Notes: generated by a model not told the origin, from the sequence alone. DNA of 39,235 nt from Planctomycetota bacterium (GCA_016872875.1 VGYW01000014.1:1-39235); one strand, 5' to 3'. Positions 7,891-17,557 are shown, counted from the first letter of the stretch. Numbers and translations: made by a program.

Positions 7891-9336
7891 CTAACGGAAG
7901 GCCTCGGCAGGGCCGAAGGGGGCGAGGCCGACGGTGACGTAGCCGTTGATCGCGGCGTCGCCCTCGCGGCGGGCGAATTGCCAGAGCCTGCGGAGCAGGC
8001 CCCGCTTCGCGTCGGCGTAGGCGGGGTCGGCGGACACGTTGCGCATCTCGTGCGGGTCGGTCCGCAGGTCGTAGAGCTCGTCGTCGTCGAAGCCGTTGAA
8101 GACGTACTTGAGCTCGCGCGTGGTGACGGAACGTTGGGTGAAGTAGAGCTCGACGCCGTTGCACTGGGTGAAGATGGCGTCGCGCCAGGCGGGGGGCGCT
8201 TCGCCACGAAGGAAGGGGACCAGGCTGGCGCCGCTCAGGCCGGCCGGGGCCGTGCCCGTGGCGAGCTCGATGAAGGTGGGGGCGAAGTCGGCGAGTGAGA
8301 CGAATTGGCCCACCATGCTGCCCGGCTTGCGGACTCCGGCAGGCCAGCGGACGACTGCGGGGACGTGGTACGCCCCCCGGAAGCAGGGGATGCCTTTGGC
8401 GAAGAGGCCGTGGTCGCCGCAGTAGTCCCCGTGGTCGGAGGTGAAGAGGACGAGGGTGTCGTTGGCCTGGCCCGTGGCGTCGAGTGCGGCGAGGACCTTG
8501 CCGAAGAGCTCGTCGAGGTAGGTGCAGTAGGCCCAGAAGTGTCGGATGCCCTCGCGGATTTCGCGCTCGGCCATCTGGCCCCAGACGGTGCGGCGCATGC
8601 GGCGGTAGACGCGCGGCTTGTCGGCCATATCATCCGCGAAGCTCGGCGGCAGCGGCACGTCGCCCAGCCTGTAGAGGTCGAGGTAGCGCTTCGGGACGAA
8701 GTAGGGGTCGTGCGGCCCCGTGAGGCCGACGAAGAGGCACCAGGGCTTGCCGCAGCGCGCCAGCTTCGGCAGGGCCTCGGTTGCAAGCTTCACTGCCCTC
8801 TCGTCGTGGGGGTTGCCCTCCTCGCGCGTGCCGTAGAGCGTGTAGGTGCCGTAGCCCGGGCGGAGGGCCTGCCCCTCGCCCCGCTGGGCGGGGTCGGGCG
8901 ACGCGGCGAGCTTCTGGTAGTGCTGCCACTGGGTCTCGTGCTCGGCCGGCTTGTGGCCGCTGACCATGAGCTCGTCGTGCCAGCCGCGCCTGGCCGGCGT
9001 CTCCTCCACGCTGACGTGCCACTTGCCGGCCCAGGCGAGGTGGTAGCCGGCCTCCGCGAGGTCCTGGCTCCAGAGGCGGACGCCGGGCCTCAGCCCGCGG
9101 CTGATGGCCTGCGCGTTGCAGATGTTGTTCCACACCCCGTGGCGCGACGGGTACAGGCCGGTGTGGAACGTCGCGCGCGACGGGCAGCAGTGGGGCGAGG
9201 GACAGTGGGCCTCCGTGAACGTCACCCCGTTGCGCGCGAGCGCATCGAGATGCGGCGTCAGGCACGGGTGCTCGGCCAGCGCCGTGTCGCCACGCTGGTG
9301 GTCAGTCATGAAGATGAGGATGTTCGGCCTGGCCAA
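7891..9336 (-). CDS. Sulfatase, arylsulfatase/choline-sulfatase type
   Basis: The 481-residue product is a type I sulfatase. Motifs are RPNILIFMTDHQRGD at the N-terminus (metal Asp12), HCCPSRATFHTG with Cys50 as the residue converted to formylglycine, GKWHV, and FTSDHGDYCGDHG for the second metal/active-site region. The start is taken as TTG at 9336 because AGGAG lies five bases upstream and the family pattern begins right there; the in-frame extension upstream is repeat-derived. No signal peptide is visible with this start, unlike many planctomycete sulfatases, so a cytoplasmic enzyme is suggested. No sulfatase-maturing enzyme gene is in the window. Confidence 0.9.
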   Translation of the reverse strand: MARPNILIFMTDHQRGDTALAEHPCLTPHLDALARNGVTFTEAHCPSPHCCPSRATFHTGLYPSRHGVWNNICNAQAISRGLRPGVRLWSQDLAEAGYHLAWAGKWHVSVEETPARRGWHDELMVSGHKPAEHETQWQHYQKLAASPDPAQRGEGQALRPGYGTYTLYGTREEGNPHDERAVKLATEALPKLARCGKPWCLFVGLTGPHDPYFVPKRYLDLYRLGDVPLPPSFADDMADKPRVYRRMRRTVWGQMAEREIREGIRHFWAYCTYLDELFGKVLAALDATGQANDTLVLFTSDHGDYCGDHGLFAKGIPCFRGAYHVPAVVRWPAGVRKPGSMVGQFVSLADFAPTFIELATGTAPAGLSGASLVPFLRGEAPPAWRDAIFTQCNGVELYFTQRSVTTRELKYVFNGFDDDELYDLRTDPHEMRNVSADPAYADAKRGLLRRLWQFARREGDAAINGYVTVGLAPFGPAEAFR

Positions 9337-9568
9337 AGGCTTCTCCTGGACCCGTGATCCGCAATCCGCAATCCGCAACCAAAGAGATAGGATCATAAGA
9401 GGTCGCGGTGTCCCCATCAAGTGCGCTGCTCGGTGGAACTGTCGGCTTGCGCGCTGGGCTTCGCCGGCTTGTCTGCGCCCAGCGTGTCTCGGTGCTGCGG
9501 GGATTGGCAACTATGAAGCCGCCGCGGCCCCACCGTCCCTGCTCGCCGAGAGGAATGGCCGTTGAAAC
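9337..9568. other. Non-coding stretch before array A
   Basis: Apart from the ATCCGCA repeat, I see no gene. The last 40 bases resemble a decayed end of the array A unit. Confidence 0.5.
9353..9380. repeat. ATCCGCA tandem repeat
   Basis: Three head-to-tail copies of ATCCGCA lie directly upstream of the sulfatase ribosome site. Confidence 0.75.
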
Positions 9569-10050
9569 ATGATTTCACACTTGTACAAGTGTGAAATCAT
9601 TCTTCGCCAGGCCTGCGCGGAGGCTGCCGGGTGCCCGCAGCGGGTGGACGATCGCCGGCCGGCATGGAGCAGGGGCAGCGCTTCTGCCCCCTCCTTACGA
9701 GGAAGGGGTGCTGAGACATGATTTCACACTTGTACAAGTGTGAAATCATCCTTCACCAGGCCTGCGCGGAGGCTGCCGGATGCCCGCAGCGGGTGGACGA
9801 TCGCCGGCCGGCATGGAGCAGGGGCAGCGCTTCTGCCCCCTCCTTACGAGGAAGGGGTGCTGAGACATGATTTCACACTTGTACAAGTGTGAAATCATCC
9901 TTCACCAGGCCTGCGCGGAGGCTGCCGGATGCCCGCAGCGGGTGGACGATCGCCGGCCGGCATGGAGCAGGGGCAGCGTTCGTGCCCCCTCCTTGAAAGG
10001 AAGGGCCGGTGGGACCTGATTTCAGACTTGTACAAGTGTGAAATCATCCT
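9569..10050. repeat. Array A: four 32-bp palindromes at exactly 149-bp spacing
   Basis: Palindromes lie at 9569-9600, 9718-9749, 9867-9898 and 10016-10047, each starting 149 bases after the last. The core is TTTCACACTTGTACAAGTGT and continues symmetrically; the first three are perfect, the fourth has changes in its left arm. The 117 bases between them are almost identical. They hold a second hairpin (GGGGCAG, five-base loop, CTGCCCC) and CCGGCCGG. No convincing ORF is present. The array ends just after the fourth palindrome. Confidence 0.95.
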
Positions 10051-10201
10051 CCAGCGTGGAGCAGGGAAAGCGATGAGGCGGCGCCGGCGCGTGGGCGACC
10101 TCCATATCCCGTCGGCCGGCGGGCAAGCTCCGCGGCAGCGTCACAACACGATGCCGCAAAGGCAGGCAAACCCCCTCCCGCACGCTGGACTGGATGAGGG
10201 T

Positions 10202-10230
10202 TTGACGCGATAGGGCAGCAGTGGTAGACT
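10202..10230 (+). promoter_or_regulatory. Predicted promoter for the NtrC-type regulator
   Basis: TTGACG and TAGACT are 17 bp apart. It would give a leader of about 210 bases containing the inverted repeat at 10244-10428. Confidence 0.45.
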
Positions 10231-10243
10231 TCGGGGAGCCGAT

Positions 10244-10428
10244 CAGAAATCCAGGAAATCCCAGACTCGAAGAGCGAAATCCGAAGGAAACCGGAAATGC
10301 AGAGACTCGAGTCGTGGAACATGAGCTGTAGGACGAGGCCCGCTGTTCATGGCTGTTGTTTCGGTCATGCGGGTTTTGGCCTTTGGGTTTCTTTCGGGCT
10401 CTGAGCTTCGAGTCCCGGATCTCCGGTT
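10244..10428. repeat. GAAATCCGAA-type inverted repeat in a gene leader
   Basis: The left arm (10244-10312) and right arm (10358-10428) are imperfect reverse complements rich in GAAATCC/GGATTTC. The right arm begins TTTCGGTCAT, as does the related element at 17581-17746. Confidence 0.75.
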
Positions 10429-10447
10429 CAGTCAGGGGCGAGCTGTC

Positions 10448-11812
<1,365 letters not shown>

Positions 11813-11860
11813 CACGTCCCCCGTGAGGCCCGCCAGTGCCCTTCGGCTCTGCGTTGAGGC

Positions 11861-11875
11861 GGACGCTCGGCGTCC
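11861..11875. terminator. Possible hairpin terminator after the NtrC-type gene
   Basis: GGACGC, TCG loop, GCGTCC forms a short stem 48 bases after the stop. No U-tract follows, so it may simply be another palindrome. Confidence 0.25.
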
Positions 11876-11880
11876 GGGGC

Positions 11881-11977
11881 GGCAACGTCGAACGCTGAAC
11901 GTCGAACATCGAACGTTGACCGAAGGCAGGTCTTTGGTTCGACGCCCGCCGTTGGGTGTTCGGCGTTCGCCGTTCAG
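11881..11977. repeat. GAACGTCGAAC imperfect inverted repeat
   Basis: The left half (GAACGCTGAACGTCGAACAT...) and right half (GTTCGGCGTTCGCCGTTCAG) are imperfect reverse complements made of 6-8 base GAACG units. Confidence 0.65.
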
Positions 11978-12036
11978 GAATCTACGCGTGCCGAGAAGGT
12001 TCCGCTGCATACCAGCGCAAACGGGCTTCCGCAGCC

Positions 12037-12610
12037 GACTGAGATGCGCGGGATCGGCTTCTGGTGGCTGCCGGCGTGTCCGGAAACCAGAATTACGGAG
12101 TTGTTCAACTCCGCAGTTCGTCTCTTTTGCGGAAAGGCGCGCGACGCGCGGAGCGGCAGGGTGAGGCGCCCGCCGAACTGCGCGCCTGGGCAAAGCGCTG
12201 GGATGCGTGGGTTCGGCTCTTGGTGGCTGCCGGCGTGTCCGGAAACCAGAATTACGGAGTTGTTCAACTCCGTAATTCGTCTCTCTTGCGGAAAGGCGCG
12301 CGACGCGCGGAGCGGCAGGGTGAGGCGCCCGCCGAACTGCGCGCCTGGGCAAAGCGCTGGGATGCGTGGGTTCGGCTCTTGGTGGCTGCGGGCGTGCCCG
12401 GAAACCAGAATTACGGAGTTGTTCAACTCCGTAATTCGTCTCTTTTGCGGAAAGGCGCGCGACGCGCGGAGCGGCAGGGTGAGGCGCCCGCCGAACTGCG
12501 CGCCTGGGCAAAGCGCTGGGATGCGTGGGTTCGGCTCTTGGTGGCTGCCGACAGGGCCGGAGGCGAGGATTGGGGAGTTGTTCAACTCCGTGATTGTCGT
12601 TCCGCAGGCA
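12037..12610. repeat. Array B: four 30-bp palindromes at exactly 159-bp spacing
   Basis: Palindromic cores lie at 12090-12119, 12249-12278, 12408-12437 and 12567-12596, each 159 bases apart. The arm is GAATTACGGAGTTG with a TT loop; copies 2 and 3 are perfect, and 1 and 4 are worn on one side. The intervening sequence (GGAAAGGCGCGCGACGCGCG and onward) is nearly identical in the first three units. Because 159 is a multiple of three, open frames persist through the array on both strands; I do not take these as genes. Confidence 0.95.
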
Positions 12611-12677
12611 CCTCGCCCACCGGGCGCGGGGCCGACCTCTGGGGCTTGCGCTTCCTCTGCTGTTGTCTGCTAGAGAG

Positions 12678-12723
12678 TCCGGCGGCTTACGCCGCCAGGG
12701 AGACCCTGTCGTCCCCTCGGGAC
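12678..12723. repeat. Single arm of the CCGGCGGCTTACGCCGCC family
   Basis: TCCGGCGGCTTACGCCGCC followed by a GTCCCCTCGGGAC hairpin. Two inverted copies form the element at 15044-15276. Confidence 0.7.
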
Positions 12724-12837
12724 CCCGCGGGCTGGCGGGAAATCCGGGTTGGCGACGTGGCAAGGGGGCAAGCTTCCCACAGATGGGCTCGCGGGGTGAG
12801 GTTGGATGGGTGGAATGGGCGTTTCGTGGCCGCCGGA

Positions 12838-12955
12838 GTGGCCAGAAAGGAGAATTACGGAGTTGTTCAACTCCGTAATTGTCGTTCCGCACGCACCTCG
12901 CCCACCGGGCGCGGGGCCGACCTCTGCGGCCGGCGGTTCAGCTATCGGCCCCTGC
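12838..12955. repeat. Detached fifth unit of array B
   Basis: A perfect palindrome core lies at 12852-12881, 285 bases after the fourth. The bases after it (GTCGTTCCGCACGCACCTCG onward) match those after copy 4, not copies 1-3. The rest of 11813-13069 shows no gene. Confidence 0.85.
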
Positions 12956-13069
12956 CAGAGCGATGGGTACCCTGTGGCCCCCATTCCACGCTGGGGCTGA
13001 CAGGAGCCAGGGGGGAACGAGGCAGGGAATGGGGTGGTGATCATCTTGACGGGTCTTGGCCACCGGGCC

Positions 13070-14188
13070 TCAGGGGCCGAAGCCTGAAGTCGGCAATTCC
13101 GATCGGACAACTGGGCGGAAGCGGACGGCGGGGCAGCGGGCGGCGAGGCGGCGGGCGAGGACGGGGATGACGGGCTGCTCGGTGGCGGCGTGGCCGGCGT
13201 TAACGAGCACCAACCCGGCGGCCTGAGCGGCAAGGGCCTGGTGATAGGTCACATCGCCCGTGAGGTAGAGCTGGCAGCCGGCGCGGAGGGCGGCGTCAAC
13301 GTGCTTGCCGCCGGCGCCGCCGAGGACGGCGACGCGCTCGACTCGCCGATTGAGGTCGCCGATGGCGCGGAGGGTCCGCAGGCCGAGCTTGCGCTTGATG
13401 AGCCGAACGAGGCGCGAGGCAGGCATGGGCTTCGGGAGGCGTCCGAAACGGCCCAGGCCAATGTCGAGTCGCCCCCCTGCAAGGGGATAGATGTCAATGG
13501 CGGGCTCTTCGTAGGAGTGGGCGGCGCGCGCGGCGGCGGCGGCACGCTCGGCGAGGGCGAGGGGGACGACTGCTTCGAGTCGGAACTCGGCGGCCTCTTC
13601 GCGGCGGCCGACCTGTCCGATGGTGGGGTGGGCGCTCTCAAGCGCGCGGAAGGTGCCGGTGCCTGGGATGCGGAAGGTGCATTCGCGGTACTGGCCGATG
13701 ACGCCGGCTCCGGCGGCGGAGAGGGCGTGGATGACGGCGGCGAGGTCGCCCTCGGGGGTGAAGACGACGATTTTGGCCTGGGTGCTGGGGCCGCAGGGGG
13801 CGAGTGGCTCGACGGCCTGGAGGCCGAGGAGCTCGGCGAGGACGTCGTTGACGCCGCCCTGGGCGACGTCGAGGTTGGTGTGTGCGGCGGCGAGTGCGAC
13901 GCCGCGCCGGGCGGCATCGAGGACCAGGGCGCCGGGGGCTTCGTCGGCCCTTACGCGCGGCAGGGGGGCCATGATGGGCGGGTGATGGGAGATGACGAGC
14001 TGGGCGCCCGACCGGGCGGCCCGGCGGACGAGTGCGGGCGTCGCGTCGAGCGCGACGATGGCGCGGCGGCAGGGGGCCGCGGGGTCGCCCAGGAGGAGGC
14101 CCACGTTGTCCCAGGCCTCGGCGAGCTCCGGCGGTGCGATGGCGTGGAGAGCCTCGACGACCGCGGCGACGATGGCGGCCATGCTCAT
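13070..14188 (-). CDS. Nif3/YbgI-family dinuclear metal centre protein
   Basis: The 372-residue product is a full-length Nif3 protein. Family motifs are EAWDNVGLLLGDP, VISHHPPI (metal His pair), AHTNLDVAQGGVND and NAGHAATE near the C-terminus. A CutA-like insert (about 130-235: IVVFTPEGDLAAVIHAL to SYEEPAIDIYPL) lies between the two halves. The ATG at 14188 overlaps the stop of the pilin-like gene as ATGA, so translation is coupled. Such proteins form hexamers with two metals; proposed roles include nucleotide or cofactor hydrolysis, but none is settled. The pairing with a pilin-like gene may be only positional. Confidence 0.92.
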   Translation of the reverse strand: MSMAAIVAAVVEALHAIAPPELAEAWDNVGLLLGDPAAPCRRAIVALDATPALVRRAARSGAQLVISHHPPIMAPLPRVRADEAPGALVLDAARRGVALAAAHTNLDVAQGGVNDVLAELLGLQAVEPLAPCGPSTQAKIVVFTPEGDLAAVIHALSAAGAGVIGQYRECTFRIPGTGTFRALESAHPTIGQVGRREEAAEFRLEAVVPLALAERAAAAARAAHSYEEPAIDIYPLAGGRLDIGLGRFGRLPKPMPASRLVRLIKRKLGLRTLRAIGDLNRRVERVAVLGGAGGKHVDAALRAGCQLYLTGDVTYHQALAAQAAGLVLVNAGHAATEQPVIPVLARRLAARCPAVRFRPVVRSELPTSGFGP

Positions 14189-15027
14189 TTCCCTTCCGGC
14201 TTGCCGGCCAGGTGATTCCAGGCGCGGTGGAGGGCTTCGATGCGTGGGGCGTTGGCGGAGGGGAGGGAGTCGGCGTGGCCGTCGAGGAAAATGACGTTGG
14301 CGTTGTCGCCGTGGCGGAAGTCGAGGCGCGAGGAGGGGAGGTGGCCTTCGACCCGCAGGCTGGGGCCGACGCCGAGGAAGACGTCGGCGCCGGACTCGGA
14401 GACCATGCTGAAGCCGTTGCGCAGCTCGTGGTCGTGGCCGGGGTCCTGGAGGTGGCTGGCGTTGGGGTCTGGGAAGGAGGCGTTGACGTCGGCGAAGAGG
14501 GGGCGTTCGGTGGGAGAGACGACCTCAGTGAGTTCGGCTCTTCGCGCGGGGCTTCCGGACTTGCGGAAGATGGTCTCGGGGGCGAAGTAGTCGTCGGTCC
14601 AGCCCTTGCCTGGACACTTCCAGAAGAGCGCGGTGGTGTGGAACTTCTGGCGGCGCGCGGGGACGGCGCCGACGCTCTGCTCGACATCGCGCGGGGTGAC
14701 GATGTGGCTGAAGCCCGTGGGGTCCCATGCCTCGTGGATCGCGAAGCGCGAGTAGAGCAGGTTGCTCAGGTCGTCGGCCACGGAGGGGCCGCTGACGTGC
14801 CAGGCGAGAGGGAAGGTGTCGTTGTTGGAGTTGAGGTAGGCGCCGAGGCCGGAGTAGAGGAAGCGCAACTTGTTGTTGCAGGCGGCCCGCCTGGCGTACT
14901 TTGCCGTGGTGTCTGCCTTGGGGAGGAGAAGCCAGACGACCACGGCCAGGAGGGCGAGGGCGAGGAGGACCTCAAGGATGGTCAGTCCTCGGCCCCCCGG
15001 CCTCCGGCCATCCAGACATCGGCGCAT
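14185..15027 (-). CDS. Type II secretion/pilin-like protein with H-X9-DG C-terminus (first)
   Basis: The 280-residue product starts with a prepilin leader, RGGRPG-like basic residues and then G14|LTILEVLLALALLAVVVW, with Glu at mature position 5. The C-terminus has FRHGDNANVIFLDGHADSL, the H-X9-DG motif of prepilin-processing-associated domains typical of the PVC group. The ATG at 15027 is preferred; an ATG at 15051 lies inside the inverted repeat. It is inserted in the inner membrane as a pseudopilin-like protein after cleavage by a prepilin peptidase (not in the window). Its paralogue lies directly upstream at 15277-16194. Confidence 0.88.
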   Translation of the reverse strand: MRRCLDGRRPGGRGLTILEVLLALALLAVVVWLLLPKADTTAKYARRAACNNKLRFLYSGLGAYLNSNNDTFPLAWHVSGPSVADDLSNLLYSRFAIHEAWDPTGFSHIVTPRDVEQSVGAVPARRQKFHTTALFWKCPGKGWTDDYFAPETIFRKSGSPARRAELTEVVSPTERPLFADVNASFPDPNASHLQDPGHDHELRNGFSMVSESGADVFLGVGPSLRVEGHLPSSRLDFRHGDNANVIFLDGHADSLPSANAPRIEALHRAWNHLAGKPEGK

Positions 15028-15043
15028 TCGAGTCCCGGGACTA

Positions 15044-15276
15044 GCCCGCATTTCTCACCAGGCCCCGTAGTCCCGAAGGGACGCAAGGGTTTTGCCGGCG
15101 GCGTAAGCCGCCGGATCACGGATTGAGGAGGGTCCAGCCCCGAAGGGGCGAAAGGACGGTGTGTTCCTTCCGCCCCTTCGGGGCTGGCCCTCTGCTGGCC
15201 ACTTTCCGGCGGCTTACGCCGCCGGCAATACCCTATCGCTCCTTCGGAGCTGGGTGGGCTGGTGAGAAATGCGGGC
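15044..15276. repeat. Nested inverted-repeat element between pilin-like genes
   Basis: The outer arms 15044-15115 and 15205-15276 are imperfect reverse complements, from GCCCGCATTTCTCACC inward to TTGCCGGCGGCGTAAGCCGC. Inside, 15134-15150 and 15171-15187 form a perfect 17-bp inverted pair (CCAGCCCCGAAGGGGCG). The right end abuts the stop codon of the second pilin-like gene (15277-15279). It looks like a MITE or BIME without coding capacity. Confidence 0.92.
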
Positions 15277-16194
15277 CTAGGGGTTGGTGGTCGGCGTGGG
15301 AGCCAGAGCGTTCCAGGCGTCAATGATGGCCCGGACGCGGGACTGGTTGCTCTCGGCCACGGAGTCCACGTGGCCATCGAGGAAGAGGACGTTGATCATC
15401 TTGTTGTGGCGGAAGTCGAAGCGGATGCTCTCGCGGCTGTAGTCGTCGTTGACGCGCAGGCTCTTGCCGACGCCGATGAGGGCCACGTCGTTGGCGTCGC
15501 CGCCCGGGAAGGCCGGCGAGAGGGTCCAGCCGCTCTGGAGATCGGCCTTGTGAGTGGTGTCGGCAGGCTTGCCCTTCCAGTCCTCCGGGGTATCCCCCGG
15601 GTTCGCGACGGCGGGATAGCCGGCGTCGCCCTCCGTGAGAACGGGCCGCTGGGTGGAGGAGACGTCCTGGGTGGCCTGGCCGAAGTGGACGTGTCGGTCG
15701 AAGGTCTTGTTCGTCACGCTGGTGTCAATCTCCTTGCTGCCATCGCCCTTCATCCACCCTGTGAAGAGGATGCTCGGAGCAAAGTAGTCGTTGGTGTAGC
15801 CCTTGGCGGGGTCGGCCCAGAAAATCTTGTCGCGGGCCAGCTTCTCCTTCACGGACTCCTTGTTGGGGTCCAGGAGGCGGTTGAAGCCGGCCTCGCACGC
15901 CTCGTGGATGAGGAGGCGCCAGAAGCTGATGTAGCCCAGGCGGGTCTTCGTCGTGGCGTCGGCGCCTTCGTGGACGACCCAGGCGACAGGGAAGTAGTCG
16001 TCGAAGTTGCTGAGGTACATGCGGATGCCCGGGAAGAACTGCCGCTCCTTGTTGCTGCACCTGGCCCTGTTCGCGCTCGCGGTGGCCGCCGCGATCACGG
16101 GCAGGAGGAATGCGGCCAGGAGCGCGATGATCGCGATGACCACCAACAGCTCCACCATCGTGAATGCCCGCCTGCGCCCACGTCGCCTGCACAT
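15277..16194 (-). CDS. Type II secretion/pilin-like protein with H-X9-DG C-terminus (second)
   Basis: The 305-residue product has a ten-residue basic leader (RRRGRRRA) followed by FTMVELLVVIAIIALLAAFL, with Glu at mature position 5. The residue before the cleavage point is Ala, not the usual Gly. The C-terminus has FRHNKMINVLFLDGHVDSV, the H-X9-DG motif. The ATG is fixed by AGGAGAGAG just upstream. It is paralogous to the 14185-15027 product, and both share the long loop with YFAP and a ribosome-proximal C-terminal tail. A strong promoter and a structured leader precede it. It probably forms part of a pseudopilus or pilus-like surface structure. Confidence 0.9.
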   Translation of the reverse strand: MCRRRGRRRAFTMVELLVVIAIIALLAAFLLPVIAAATASANRARCSNKERQFFPGIRMYLSNFDDYFPVAWVVHEGADATTKTRLGYISFWRLLIHEACEAGFNRLLDPNKESVKEKLARDKIFWADPAKGYTNDYFAPSILFTGWMKGDGSKEIDTSVTNKTFDRHVHFGQATQDVSSTQRPVLTEGDAGYPAVANPGDTPEDWKGKPADTTHKADLQSGWTLSPAFPGGDANDVALIGVGKSLRVNDDYSRESIRFDFRHNKMINVLFLDGHVDSVAESNQSRVRAIIDAWNALAPTPTTNP

Positions 16195-16219
16195 TGACTC
16201 TCTCCTGTTGCGCGCGGTT

Positions 16220-16263
16220 CCCCGGCGCCGTCTCGGGGTGCCCCCTTGCGCGGTTACGGGGGC
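16220..16263 (-). promoter_or_regulatory. Two GC-rich hairpins in the pilin-like gene leader
   Basis: 16240-16263 folds as GCCCCC/GGGGGC with a 12-base loop, and 16220-16238 as CCCCG/CGGGG. Both lie in the leader of about 105 bases before 16194. I could not match it to a known riboswitch. Confidence 0.4.
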
Positions 16264-16305
16264 GATTGCCTCTGCGGGTGTCTTTCGCTGCATCCCCCCC
16301 AAACC

Positions 16306-16334
16306 ATGATACAATACGATGGCGGGGGTGTCAA
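16306..16334 (-). promoter_or_regulatory. Strong predicted promoter for the pilin-like gene cluster
   Basis: On the minus strand, TTGACA (16334-16329) and TATCAT (16311-16306) are 17 bp apart. It drives toward 16194 and probably on through 13070. Confidence 0.7.
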
Positions 16335-16443
16335 ACGCCCGCTCGCGGATGCCAGAGCAACATTCGCAGGAAACCGGGCAACGTCATGTATTGAACCTTC
16401 TTTGCCTCCTTTTGTCAAGTGCTAGTTTCTTTCCGGGAGGCGG

Positions 16444-16472
16444 TTGCGCCCGTCGGGCGATTGTGGTATGCT
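16444..16472 (+). promoter_or_regulatory. Predicted promoter for the thioredoxin-TPR gene
   Basis: TTGCGC and TATGCT are 17 bp apart, about 70 bases before the ATG at 16541. The rest of 16195-16540 holds only the opposite promoter and leader. Confidence 0.45.
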
Positions 16473-16540
16473 GCCAAGGGGTCGGGCTCATCCAACCATC
16501 CGCTTTAGCTGCGGCCAACCGCGGCGCTAGGAGACCATTG

Positions 16541-17557
16541 ATGATGCCGCGCAGCAGGCTCATGGTCCTGGCGGCAGCGATCCTCGGCGGGGCCGGGGCG
16601 CTGGCGCTCGACATCGGCGATACCGCGCCCGCCATCCAGGTGAAGACGTGGCTCAGCGGCACCCCTCTCACCCCGGAGGCGACCAAGGGGAAAGTCCTCG
16701 TCGTGGACTTCTGGGCCACCTGGTGCCAGCCCTGCCGCCAGACCGTCCCGCACCTCAACAGGCTCCACAAGAAGTACGCGGGCAAGGACGTCGTCTTCAT
16801 CGGCATCACCGAGGAGGACGAGGCGGCCGTGAAGAAGTACATGGGCACCACCCTGATGGAGTACCGCGTGGGGCTGGACGACCGCGGCAGGACGAACGAC
16901 GGCTACATGAAGAACGTGCCCGGCATCCCCCACGCCTTCGTTGTGGACCGCGACGGGCGGGTGGCCTGGCACGGCCACCCGATGGCCCGCATGGAGCGCG
17001 CGATCGAGGAGCTGGTGGCCGGGAAGTTCGACCTGGCACGCGCCAAGAAGCTCGCCGCGCTCCGCGAGAAGCTCGCCCCCTTCATCCGCGCGCGCGACAA
17101 CGAGAAGGTCCTCGCCGTGCTGGACGAGACCCTCAAGGCGGTGCCCGACGACGCCGAGGCCTACCGCCTCAAGCGCCTCGTCCTGCGCGACCAGGGGAAG
17201 ATCGACGAGACCTGGGAGGTGCTCTACGCGATGGCGAAGGGGTGCCCGAGGGACCCCGACGTGCTCCTCGAGGTCGCGCTGACGCTGGGCACGACGGGCG
17301 AGCTCGAGCGCCGCGACCTGCCGCGGGCCATCGAGCTCGCCAAGCAGGCCGCCGAGGTGGCCGGCGAGAAGGCGCCGGGCGCACACGCCGCGCTCGCGCG
17401 CATCCACTACGAGCTCGGCCACGTGGCACTCGCCGCCGAAGTCGCCGCAAAGGCCGCCGCATCCGCCGAGGGCGAGGAGAAGAAGACCCTCGAGGCCCAC
17501 GCCGCCTTCTACCGCAAGGAGGCCGAACGCCGCCGAAAGGACCCCGACGCCAAATAG
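16541..17557 (+). CDS. TlpA-like thioredoxin with C-terminal TPR region
   Basis: The 338-residue product has a signal peptide (LMVLAAAILGGAGALAL), then a TlpA/ResA-type thioredoxin domain. The active site is WCQPC at 61-65, followed by the cis-Pro region GIPHAFVVDRDG. After about residue 165, helical repeats of the TPR type follow (AYRLKRLVLRDQGKIDETWEVLYAM and similar). AGGAG lies seven bases before the first of two ATGs. It should act outside the inner membrane as a thiol-disulfide reductant or oxidant, for example in c-type cytochrome maturation; the nearby HzsA-like proteins would need such a step. That link is inference. Confidence 0.9.
   Translation: MMPRSRLMVLAAAILGGAGALALDIGDTAPAIQVKTWLSGTPLTPEATKGKVLVVDFWATWCQPCRQTVPHLNRLHKKYAGKDVVFIGITEEDEAAVKKYMGTTLMEYRVGLDDRGRTNDGYMKNVPGIPHAFVVDRDGRVAWHGHPMARMERAIEELVAGKFDLARAKKLAALREKLAPFIRARDNEKVLAVLDETLKAVPDDAEAYRLKRLVLRDQGKIDETWEVLYAMAKGCPRDPDVLLEVALTLGTTGELERRDLPRAIELAKQAAEVAGEKAPGAHAALARIHYELGHVALAAEVAAKAAASAEGEEKKTLEAHAAFYRKEAERRRKDPDAK

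Noticed and set aside
9569..10050. CRISPR array
   Set aside because: The whole 149-bp unit is conserved, the spacers are not unique and no cas gene is near.
9929..10213. Small ORF spanning the end of array A
   Set aside because: It is made of repeat units and has no support as a protein.
12064..13170. Long open frames on both strands across array B that would encode 53-residue repeats
   Set aside because: The unit length is a multiple of three, so any open frame stays open; several frames on both strands do so, and there is no ribosome site or known domain.
16195..16300. Cyclic-di-GMP riboswitch before the pilin-like gene
   Set aside because: Hairpins are present, but the conserved core bases of that class could not be matched.
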